Assembly (NCBI RefSeq): GCF_029212645.1
Contig: NZ_JARGND010000028.1
Span: forward strand, 1 to 41,936
Direction: 5' to 3'
Length of the DNA: 41,936 nucleotides
Origin: Vannielia sp.
Lineage (GTDB): Bacteria; Pseudomonadota; Alphaproteobacteria; Rhodobacterales; Rhodobacteraceae
Shown here piece after piece: positions 30,868 through 38,115 of this stretch. A model generated the notes under the pieces. It saw nothing but the letters and a program-made list of their open reading frames with translations. It made no database searches and was not told the origin of the DNA. A program made the position numbers and the translations under genes. The stretch's first letter is position 1. Each line of letters begins with the position of its first letter.

Positions 30868-32442
30868 TTAGGATTTCTGGAACATGGCGAGCATGCGCCG
30901 TGTCACGAGGAAGCCGCCGAAAATGTTGATCCCGGCCATGAAGATCGAGAGCGCGGCAAGCAGGATCACCAGGAAGGAGGCCGAGCCGATCTGCATCAGC
31001 GCCCCCAGAATGATGATCGACGAAATGGCGTTGGTCACCGCCATCAGCGGCGTGTGCAGGCTGTGCGCCACGTTCCAGATCACCTGGAAGCCGATGAAGA
31101 CCGAAAGCACAAACACGATGAAGTGCTGCATGAAGCTCGCCGGGGCCACCAGACCCACCGCCAGCAACAGCACCGCGCCAATGGCGATCAGCGTCACCTG
31201 GTTCTTGGTTTGCGTCTTGAAGGCGGCAACTTCCTGCGCCTTCTTCTCTTCTGCCGTCAGCTCCTTTGGCGGTGCCTTCTTGGGCGCAGCCGCAATGGCC
31301 TGCACCTTGGGCGGCGGCGGTGGGAAGGTGACTTCACCGGAGTGCGTAACCGTCGCCCCCCGGATCACGTCATCTTCCATGTTGTGGTCAACAACGCCGT
31401 CCTTCTCGGGTGTGAGATCCGTCAGCATGTGGCGCACGTTGGTGGCGTAAAGCGTTGAGGCCTGCGAGGCCATCCGGCTCGGGAAGTCGGTGTAGCCCAC
31501 AATCGTTACACCGTTGTCAGTGACGATTTTCTTGTCTTTCTCGGTCAACTCGCAGTTGCCGCCGCGCTCGGCGGCAAGGTCCACGATCACCGAACCGGGC
31601 TTCATCAGCTCGACCATATCCTTGGTCCAGAGCACCGGCGCGGGCCGGTTGGGGATGAGCGCGGTGCAGATGACGATATCAATATCGGGGGCCATCTCGC
31701 GGAACTTGGCGAGCTGCTTTTCCTGAAACTCCGGCGAGGACGGGGCCGCGTAGCCCCCGGTTGCCGAACTGTCCTGGCTGCTCTCGTCGAAATCAAGGAA
31801 GACAAACTCTGCCCCCATCGATTCGATCTGCTCTGCCACTTCCGGGCGCACATCAAAGGCATAGGTAATCGCCCCGAGGCTGGTCGAGGTGCCAATGGCG
31901 GCAAGTCCGGCCACGCCAGCGCCGACAACCAGCACCTTGGCAGGCGGCACCTTGCCGGCCGCCGTGACCTGCCCGGTAAAGAACCGGCCAAAGTTGTTGC
32001 CCGCCTCGATCACCGCGCGGTAGCCCGCGATATTGGCCATCGACGACAGCGCATCCATCTTCTGGGCACGGCTGATGCGGGGCACCATCTCCATGGCGAC
32101 CACGGTCGCGCCCTTCTTGGCGAGCTGCTCCATTTGCTTTTCGTTTTCGGCGGGCGCAAAGAACGAGATCAGCGTCTGGCCCTCGCGCATCCGCTTGGCC
32201 TCGGCGTCGGTGGGAATCCGCACCTTCGCGATGATGTCGGCCTCCTTCCAGAGCGCTGCGGCTGTTTTCACAACCGTGACCCCGGCCGCCTCATAGGCGG
32301 CATCAGAGAACCCGGCATTCGCCCCGGCTCCGCTTTCAATTATGCATTCATGGCCCAGCTTTTGAAGCTGAAGCGCCGAATCCGGCGTCATGGCCACACG
32401 GTTCTCGCCTTCAAGAACCTCCTTGGGTGTCCCGATTTTCAA
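30868..32442 (-). CDS. pntA: NAD(P) transhydrogenase subunit alpha
   Basis: A 524-residue fused subunit (E. coli 510), unlike the split PntAA/PntAB of Rhodospirillum. The N-terminal AlaDH/PNT domain begins KIGTPKEVLEGENRVAMTP; the NAD-binding Rossmann motif is VLVVGAGVAGLAAIGTS. A proline-rich linker (PPPPPK, residues about 375-380) and an Ala/Lys-rich stretch (KAPPKELTAEEKKAQE) lead into four membrane helices. The start codon is TTG at 32442: it follows AAGGGGGAT by six bases, and no ATG or GTG gives the conserved N-terminus. It is co-transcribed with pntB. Confidence 0.96.
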   Translation of the reverse strand: MKIGTPKEVLEGENRVAMTPDSALQLQKLGHECIIESGAGANAGFSDAAYEAAGVTVVKTAAALWKEADIIAKVRIPTDAEAKRMREGQTLISFFAPAENEKQMEQLAKKGATVVAMEMVPRISRAQKMDALSSMANIAGYRAVIEAGNNFGRFFTGQVTAAGKVPPAKVLVVGAGVAGLAAIGTSTSLGAITYAFDVRPEVAEQIESMGAEFVFLDFDESSQDSSATGGYAAPSSPEFQEKQLAKFREMAPDIDIVICTALIPNRPAPVLWTKDMVELMKPGSVIVDLAAERGGNCELTEKDKKIVTDNGVTIVGYTDFPSRMASQASTLYATNVRHMLTDLTPEKDGVVDHNMEDDVIRGATVTHSGEVTFPPPPPKVQAIAAAPKKAPPKELTAEEKKAQEVAAFKTQTKNQVTLIAIGAVLLLAVGLVAPASFMQHFIVFVLSVFIGFQVIWNVAHSLHTPLMAVTNAISSIIILGALMQIGSASFLVILLAALSIFMAGINIFGGFLVTRRMLAMFQKS

Positions 32443-32549
32443 CGGATTATCCCCCTTCCCTCATATAAATTCCGCGCAACGGCGGGCAGACAGCCAGGCA
32501 TTCCTATCACCTTCGGTAATTTTATTACAAGCAAGACCCTCGAAACATC

Positions 32550-33038
32550 CTAAATCCACCGCCGCGTCTGCTTTTCCCATGCTTCAAATTGCTCGGGGAA
32601 TGCAGCAACGAGGCGGTCTTCTTCGGGCAGGATGAAGCGGTCGGTGATGAGCCAGATGAAGAGCGGCATCAGCACCACAAGCGCGGGCCAAGCCCCCCAA
32701 AAGGCACAAAGCCCCGCAATGATCATCGCATCGCCCAGGTAAATCGGGTTGCGCGAGCGGCTGTAAATGCCGGAGGTCACAAGCGCCTGTGCCTCCTGGT
32801 GCGGGATCAGCGTGGTGCTGGCGCGCCGGAACTGAACGAAGGCCAGCGCCGCCAAAATCAGCCCGCCGCCCACCATCAGCCCGCCCAGCAGATCAAAGGC
32901 CGGATGCTCCCACGTGAACTCGGGGAAACGGCTGGCCTGCACCCATGCCAGCGCAATGAAAAGCAGCGTCCAAAGAGGCGGCATATCGAGCCATTTCAAC
33001 GCGCCACGCAGGCCCTGGCTACCGTCTGGTCCTTGCAT
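32550..33038 (-). CDS. Isoprenylcysteine carboxyl methyltransferase-family membrane protein
   Basis: A 162-residue inner-membrane protein with about four hydrophobic segments. The C-terminal half has the signature of the ICMT/PEMT-type SAM-dependent methyltransferases: LVTSGIYSRSRNPIYLGDAMI, then PLFIWLITDRFILPEEDRL and FPEQFEAWEKQTRRW. Bacterial members act on unknown lipid or quinone-like substrates. ATG 33038 follows AAAGGA. It is separated from pntA by 107 bp and from the amidotransferase gene by about 100 bp, both on the same strand. Family is clear, substrate not. Confidence 0.85.
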   Translation of the reverse strand: MQGPDGSQGLRGALKWLDMPPLWTLLFIALAWVQASRFPEFTWEHPAFDLLGGLMVGGGLILAALAFVQFRRASTTLIPHQEAQALVTSGIYSRSRNPIYLGDAMIIAGLCAFWGAWPALVVLMPLFIWLITDRFILPEEDRLVAAFPEQFEAWEKQTRRWI

Positions 33039-33139
33039 CGGGACATGTCCTTTGCATCAGTTCTGGCGCAATCCTTGTGCGAGGCTGCCGGTATTGTCGA
33101 GACGGTCCAATGGTCGCAGGCCGGGCAAGCGCCCGCCCC

Positions 33140-33919
33140 TCACCCGACGCTTTTCAATCCCGGTGCGGCGCCATGAGCGGCCCACTGCCGCACGGCCTCG
33201 CCGAAGCTTTCAAACAGCGGGCGGCTCACCGGGTCTTGCGCCGCGTTATATTCAGGGTGCCATTGCACCGAAACCGTGTAGCCCGGCGCGTCGCGCACAG
33301 TGATGGCCTCGGGCGTGCCATCCTCGGCCACGCCTTCGACCACAATGCGCGCGCCCGGCGTTTTAATGCCCTGACCGTGCAGCGTGTTGGTCATCACCTC
33401 GGTTGCGCCAAACACCTGAGCGCATTGGCTGCCCTCGATGAAGGTTACCTTGTGGCGAATGGCAAACTTCTCTTCCGTTGTTCCGTCAGGCGGCATCCGG
33501 TGGTTCATCCGGCCCGGAAGCTCGCGGATTTCGGGGTGCAGGGTGCTGCCCATCGCGACCGCAACTTCCTGAAACCCCCGGCAAATGCCAAGGATCGGCT
33601 GGCCGCGCTCAACACAGGCGCGAATGAGCGGCAAGGCAATGGCATCCCGCGCCCGGTCAAATTCGCCATGCGCCTCGGTTGCGGCCTCGCCATATTCTTC
33701 AGGGTGCACATTGGGCCGTCCGCCGGGAAACACGAAGCCATCGCAACGCGCCATCAACTCCTCGATCGACACAAACCGCGGATCGGCCGGGATCAGCACC
33801 GGCATGGCGCGCGAAACACAGGCCACAGCCTCGGTGTTCATCGTGCCGCCTGCGTGAACGGCATACTGTTCGTTGATCAGGTGGCTGTTGCAAATGATGC
33901 CAACGGTTGGGCGTGTCAT
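33140..33919 (-). CDS. Gamma-glutamyl-GABA hydrolase-like class I glutamine amidotransferase
   Basis: A 259-residue peptidase C26 protein of the PuuD/YcjL family, which releases GABA from gamma-glutamyl-GABA in the putrescine pathway. The nucleophile elbow ILGICRGFQEVAVAMG carries Cys113; the triad is completed by His219 and Glu221 in VQWHPEYN. FVFPGGRPNVHP is the family's oxyanion region. The opening TRPTVGIICN fits. No other putrescine-catabolism genes adjoin, though a polyamine-type importer is in the window 20 kb away. The true substrate may be another gamma-glutamyl amide, so no symbol is given. Confidence 0.88.
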   Translation of the reverse strand: MTRPTVGIICNSHLINEQYAVHAGGTMNTEAVACVSRAMPVLIPADPRFVSIEELMARCDGFVFPGGRPNVHPEEYGEAATEAHGEFDRARDAIALPLIRACVERGQPILGICRGFQEVAVAMGSTLHPEIRELPGRMNHRMPPDGTTEEKFAIRHKVTFIEGSQCAQVFGATEVMTNTLHGQGIKTPGARIVVEGVAEDGTPEAITVRDAPGYTVSVQWHPEYNAAQDPVSRPLFESFGEAVRQWAAHGAAPGLKSVG

Positions 33920-34477
33920 GGGGCAATCCTGTCATTTCCACTTGCCTAGGTATAGCTTTGCACGTCACCGGCTTAAAGCGGAGTTTGCCCCGCATTATCG
34001 CACAGCACCTCTCAACACGCCTGCCTGGGTTTGCAGATTTGTTGAATCGCGCCGCACAGACCCGTTGTAATCCCCCCCCATGCCATCGCCGCACCAATGT
34101 GCGCATCCGTTCCCCAACGGTTTTGGCCGCCCGGAAACACCTGCAACAGTCATGAAAACGTCATCCTGCGCGATTAAAAGCACCCTATCCGGGCAGCATG
34201 GCAGATGTTGCAAGCGCCCCGTTCCTTTCGCGCCCTGCGATCAAAAGGCAATCAATAACCGGCACGCGCGATAATCAGGCCAAGGCGAAAGACAACGCCC
34301 GCTCACCTCTCTGTGATGCGCAGTTCCGCACAGAAGGGACGGCAAAATTCGCCGTTTTCTCACGGCCTTTCTGCCCCTTATTTCAGTCCATCACCGACGG
34401 CCAGGCAATCGCTGATCCGCCGGGAGAAACATAAACCGCCCACAACGGGCAATCGACTGAACTCAGGAGACAGACAC
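33920..34477. other. 558-bp intergenic region upstream of the small secreted proteins
   Basis: No gene is supported; the short frames here lack ribosome sites and family resemblance. It contains the promoter of the amidotransferase gene on its left side and that of the first small secreted protein on its right. A small inverted repeat acggc/gccgt (34339-34355) is followed by tttt. Just before the ribosome site a short stem gccc-acaac-gggc (34438-34450) is present. Confidence 0.4.
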
Positions 34478-34687
34478 ATGAACACTGTTAAAACATCCCT
34501 TCTCGCCCTTGCCGCCGCAGCCATCACCGCTCCGGCTTTCGCCGACCCCGCCTCGCTTTCCAAATCCGTAGGTGTTGAGCCCGGTGTTTACTCGGTTGAG
34601 CAACTGGTTGCGCTGAAAGCCGCAAAAGACAGCGATGATCACACCACCGAGCGGTTCATCCTGCAAAACCCCGCCTCCGGCAGGTAA
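34478..34687 (+). CDS. Small secreted protein with one GVEPG repeat
   Basis: A 69-residue exported protein that I do not recognise. The start at 34478 follows AGGAGA seven bases upstream. A signal peptide (MNTVKTSLLALAAAAITAPAFA) leaves a mature chain of about 47 residues. That chain is a single repeat unit: LSKSVGVEPGVYSVEQLVAL, then KAAKDSDDHTTERFIL. The same unit occurs twice in the protein of the next gene, with DNA-level similarity too, so the two genes are paralogues. The acidic DSDDH segment could bind cations, but that is speculation. A strong terminator follows 25 bp after the stop, so this gene is transcribed on its own. Confidence 0.85.
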   Translation: MNTVKTSLLALAAAAITAPAFADPASLSKSVGVEPGVYSVEQLVALKAAKDSDDHTTERFILQNPASGR

Positions 34688-34712
34688 TCCCCCTCTGCCA
34701 CGGCAAACAGAA

Positions 34713-34746
34713 GGTGCACGGGCGACCCGTCCGTGCGCCTTTTTTT
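34713..34746 (+). terminator. Terminator after first small secreted protein
   Basis: ggtgcacgg (34713-34721) pairs with ccgtgcgcc (34731-34739), one pair being G-T, and is followed by seven T (34740-34746). A clear intrinsic terminator. Confidence 0.85.
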
Positions 34747-34978
34747 GACGCCTTTTTAAGGGGTGAAGGTTTTGCCTCGCGCTCCCGAACGCAAGAAACG
34801 AGATTTGGGTCCGCGCAAAAATGCACATCCCTCAGGGCGGTTTTGCACCTGTAATGGGCCGTTTGGCACCCCCATATCAATACCATCCCAAGCGGGACGC
34901 CAAGAAGCCACCAAGGCTCCCCCGACGCCCCAAACTTAAACGCCCGCCAACAGACGGGCACCCGCTAAAGGACAGAAA

Positions 34979-35386
34979 ATGACTTACATGAAATCCACCC
35001 TCCTCGCCCTCGTTGCGTCTTCTGCTGTCGCCGTTCCGGCACTGGCCTCCAGCACATCGCTGGCCAATGACATCGGTGTTGAGCCCGGCCTTTACTCGAT
35101 GGAGCAACTGCTCATCCTGAAGGACGCAGGCGATGAGAAAAGCGCACAAATCAAATACGTCCTCTCCAACCCCGAGGGTCCGCTGGCCACAGGAAACGGC
35201 ACCACCAGCCGCGGTGATGCGGCCCTGCAGGTCAAACCGGTAAGCGGTTCGGTTGAGAAGCTGGCGCAGGACGTGGGCGTTGAGCCCGGCCTTTACTCGC
35301 TGGAGCAGCTGCTCGCGCTGAAAGCCGCGCAAGACAGCGACGACCACAGCACTCAGCACTACATCCTGACGCATCCCCAAGGGTAA
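34979..35386 (+). CDS. Small secreted protein with two GVEPG repeats
   Basis: A 135-residue exported protein, paralogue of the preceding gene; not recognised. A signal peptide (MTYMKSTLLALVASSAVAVPALA) gives a mature chain of about 112 residues with two copies of the unit: DIGVEPGLYSMEQLLILK near residues 30-48 and DVGVEPGLYSLEQLLALKAA near 97-116, joined by a Gly/Thr/Ser linker. The second copy is closer to the one-repeat paralogue (shared KAAxDSDDH); the first is more diverged (DAGDEKSAQIKYVL). This suggests an internal duplication followed by drift. GGACAG precedes the ATG; a second ATG three codons in is possible. A terminator follows. Function unknown. Confidence 0.85.
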   Translation: MTYMKSTLLALVASSAVAVPALASSTSLANDIGVEPGLYSMEQLLILKDAGDEKSAQIKYVLSNPEGPLATGNGTTSRGDAALQVKPVSGSVEKLAQDVGVEPGLYSLEQLLALKAAQDSDDHSTQHYILTHPQG

Positions 35387-35422
35387 CAGGCCAACGCCTT
35401 TTTCCAGGGTTGTTTGAAAAAC

Positions 35423-35458
35423 GGCGCGTGGGGCAACAAGCTCCACGCGCCATTTTTA
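35423..35458 (+). terminator. Terminator between two-repeat protein and glcB
   Basis: A perfect 9-bp stem ggcgcgtgg / ccacgcgcc (35423-35431 with 35443-35451) with an 11-nt loop is followed by attttta. It lies 36 bp after the small-protein stop and 24 bp before the end of the convergent glcB, so it may serve both. Confidence 0.8.
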
Positions 35459-35481
35459 TTGCTCTGCCCGATGTTGCCTTA

Positions 35482-37665
35482 TCAGCCTGCGGCCTTGGCC
35501 TCTTGGCGGCGCGCTTGCAGGATGAGTTGGGTATAGCCCGAGGGTTGCTCGCGGCCCTTGAACACAAGGTCACAAGCGGCCTGAAAAGCGATCCCTTCAT
35601 AGCCGGACGCCATCGGCGTATAAGCCGGATCGTCAGCGTTTTGCGCATCCACCTTCTTGGCCATCGCCTTCAAGGCTTCAAGCACCTGCTCCTGGCTCAC
35701 CACATCGTGCAAAAGCCAGTTGGCAATCGCTTGCGCGCTGATGCGCAGGGTGGCGCGGTCTTCCATCAAGGGCACGTCATTGATGTCGGGCACCTTTGAG
35801 CAGCCCACCCCCTGGTCGACCCAACGCACCACATAGCCCAGCAGGCTCTGGCAGTTGTTTTCAAGCTCTGTCTGCACCTCGCTGGTTGGCAGTTCGCCCT
35901 CCTGCAGCGGGATGGTCAGCAACTCACCCAGGCTGCGGCGCGGCTCGCCCTTGCCCTCTTCGGCAATCTCGTAAAGCCGCTTGAACACATCGGTCTCATG
36001 GTAATGCGTCGCGTGCAGCACCGCCGCCGTGGGGCTGGGCACCCATGCACAGGTGCCGCCCTGCTCAAGATGGCTTTTCTTTTGCTCCAGCATCGAGGCC
36101 ATATCATCGGTGATCGCCCACATACCCTTGCCGATCTGCGCGCGCCCCTTGAGGCCACAGTCCATGGCAATATCCACGTTGCGATCCTCATACGCCTGAA
36201 GCCAGGTCGCGGTTTTCATCCGGCCCTTGGGCATCATGGCGCCGGCCTCGATCGAAGTGTGGATCTCATCGCCGGTGCGATCAAGGAAACCGGTGTTCAC
36301 AAAGGCAATCCGATCCCCGGCAGCGGCAATACAGGCCTTGAGGTTGGCCGAGGTGCGGCGCTCCTCATCCATGATCCCGACCTTGATCGTTTCTTCGCGC
36401 AGGCCCAGCACCTGCTCCACCGCCTGGAAGGTCTGGCAGGTAAAGGCCACCTCTTCGGGGCCATGCAGCTTGGGCTTCACGATATAGATCGACCCCTTGG
36501 GAGAGTTCGAGGGCCGCTCGCTTTCCGCCGGGTTGTTGCGGATATCATGACAGGCGCAAAGCGGCGTGATCAGTGCATCAAGCAGCCCCTCCGGCACCGG
36601 GTTGCCCTCCCCGTCCAGCACCGCATCGGTGTACATCAAAAGATCGGTGTTGCGCACGAGCATAAGCGCCCGCCCCTTCAGCAGCGCAGGCCGCCCGGCC
36701 TTGCTCTCAAAGGAAATATCCGGGTTCAACTCGCGGATATAGGCGCCATCGCCTTCCCCCACCGGGGCCGTCAGATCGCCCTTCATCAGGCCAAGCCAGT
36801 TGCGATAGGCATGGGTCTTGTCCTCGGCATCCACCACGGCAACGCTGTCTTCCATGTCCATGATCGTTGACACTGCGGCCTCAACGAAAATGTCGGCAAT
36901 CCCCGCCGGATCGGCTTTGCCAATTGGGTCGGCCCGGTCGATGAACATCACGATGTGCAGGCCATTGGCCCTAAAATACACATCGGTGATCCGGCCACGC
37001 TCATCCCGGTTGCACCCGGCATATTGGTTCGGATCGGCCAGCTCGGTCGAGATTTTGCCCGCGATCACCATCAGCTTGCCCTGCCCGCCGGGCGCCATGG
37101 TGCTGACATCGGCCCATGATCCCTTTTTCAGCGGCAGCACACGATCCAGATGCGCCTTGGCCCAGTTCACAACCTCTTGTCCGCGCGCCTGGTCAAACGC
37201 GCCCTCAGGCGGCAGCGAGCCCATCGCATTGGTCCCGTAGAGCGCATCATAAAGCGATCCCCAGCGGGCATTGGCAGCGTTCAGCGCAAAGCGGGCATTG
37301 GTGATCGGCACCACAAGCTGCGGCCCGCACACGGCGGCAATCTCGCTGTCGATCCGCTGTGGATTCACCGTCACATCCTCCGGCTCCTCGACCAAATAGC
37401 CGATATCGCTGAGAAATTGCTGGTAGGCGGCGGCATCATGCGGCTTGGCGCGGTGTTCTACATGCCAAGCGTCAATCTGTTCCTGAAGCGCTTCACGCCG
37501 CTCAAGCAAGGCTTGGTTCTTGGGGCCAAAAGCCTTCACCAGGGCAAACATCCCGGCCCATACGGCCTCTGGCTCAACGCCACTTCCGGGGCAGGCTTCG
37601 GTCTCGATAAACGTCGCAAGCCCGGCGTCCCACTGGAGCCCGGCTTTTTCAATACGGTCGGTCAT
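35482..37665 (-). CDS. glcB: Malate synthase G
   Basis: Condenses glyoxylate with acetyl-CoA to malate, in the glyoxylate cycle or glycolate use. At 727 residues it has the length of the single-chain G isoform (E. coli 723). Typical features are DIFVEAAVSTIMDMEDSVA (catalytic Asp/Glu Mg site), NWLGLMKGDL, RGRALMLVRN-like GRALMLVRNTD, KLHGPEEVAFTCQTF, GIMDEERRTSANLKA and, near the C-terminus, VDQGVGCSKVPDINDVPLMEDRATLRIS with the catalytic Asp. The start at 37665 follows AGGGA six bases upstream. Neither isocitrate lyase nor glycolate oxidase genes adjoin. Confidence 0.97.
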   Translation of the reverse strand: MTDRIEKAGLQWDAGLATFIETEACPGSGVEPEAVWAGMFALVKAFGPKNQALLERREALQEQIDAWHVEHRAKPHDAAAYQQFLSDIGYLVEEPEDVTVNPQRIDSEIAAVCGPQLVVPITNARFALNAANARWGSLYDALYGTNAMGSLPPEGAFDQARGQEVVNWAKAHLDRVLPLKKGSWADVSTMAPGGQGKLMVIAGKISTELADPNQYAGCNRDERGRITDVYFRANGLHIVMFIDRADPIGKADPAGIADIFVEAAVSTIMDMEDSVAVVDAEDKTHAYRNWLGLMKGDLTAPVGEGDGAYIRELNPDISFESKAGRPALLKGRALMLVRNTDLLMYTDAVLDGEGNPVPEGLLDALITPLCACHDIRNNPAESERPSNSPKGSIYIVKPKLHGPEEVAFTCQTFQAVEQVLGLREETIKVGIMDEERRTSANLKACIAAAGDRIAFVNTGFLDRTGDEIHTSIEAGAMMPKGRMKTATWLQAYEDRNVDIAMDCGLKGRAQIGKGMWAITDDMASMLEQKKSHLEQGGTCAWVPSPTAAVLHATHYHETDVFKRLYEIAEEGKGEPRRSLGELLTIPLQEGELPTSEVQTELENNCQSLLGYVVRWVDQGVGCSKVPDINDVPLMEDRATLRISAQAIANWLLHDVVSQEQVLEALKAMAKKVDAQNADDPAYTPMASGYEGIAFQAACDLVFKGREQPSGYTQLILQARRQEAKAAG

Positions 37666-37752
37666 AAATTGTCCCTGTCTTCGAAATTGTCGGCGCTGCA
37701 CGGGGCGTCGCAGCGACATGCTAGGCGATTGCGCGCCCTGTCGCAATGCGAG

Positions 37753-37781
37753 CCGGGGAGGAGAGGGGCCACCCTCCCCGG
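37753..37781 (-). terminator. Stem-loop after small membrane protein gene
   Basis: A perfect 9-bp stem ccggggagg / cctccccgg encloses 11 nt, just 14 bp downstream of the small membrane protein stop on the minus strand. There is no T tract, so it could be a Rho-assisted terminator or a processing/protection hairpin ahead of glcB. Confidence 0.45.
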
Positions 37782-37794
37782 GCGCACTGTGGCG

Positions 37795-37986
37795 TCAGTC
37801 GGTTGTCGTCATTTCACCGGTGGGGCCCACCGCCTCGGGATCGCCCGGCGTATCGCCGTTGTAGGCAGCCCATGTGAGCCACCCGACCAGAAGAATAAGG
37901 GCAAAACCAACGCCCACCGCCATACCAAGCAGCGGTCCGCCGTGCCGTTTGGATTGCTTTTCGATGTTGGTTTCCGGGGCTGACAT
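37795..37986 (-). CDS. Small single-pass membrane protein
   Basis: A 63-residue protein. A basic N-terminal stretch (EKQSKRHGG) precedes one hydrophobic helix (LLGMAVGVGFALILLVGWLTWA), then an acidic tail (NGDTPGDPEAVG), so the C-terminus probably faces the periplasm. AAGGA lies six bases upstream of the ATG at 37986, which supports this short gene over the long open frame that continues upstream on the same strand. It lies between glcB and the divergent pepN. I recognise no family, and the function is unknown. Confidence 0.7.
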   Translation of the reverse strand: MSAPETNIEKQSKRHGGPLLGMAVGVGFALILLVGWLTWAAYNGDTPGDPEAVGPTGEMTTTD

Positions 37987-38115
37987 GGTGTTTCCTTCGC
38001 TGTTTCGTTTCTGGCAGGGGGCCGCCCTGCCCTTTGGCTCAAGTTGTGCGGTTGATGAGCCAGCTTCATAAGCATAACGTCGCCCTCGCGAAGAAAGTTC
38101 CCAAGCAGCAGGTCC

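Noticed and set aside
33995..34213. 72-codon minus-strand frame in the gap upstream of the secreted repeat proteins
   Set aside because: No ribosome site, no recognisable domain, and composition typical of noncoding DNA.
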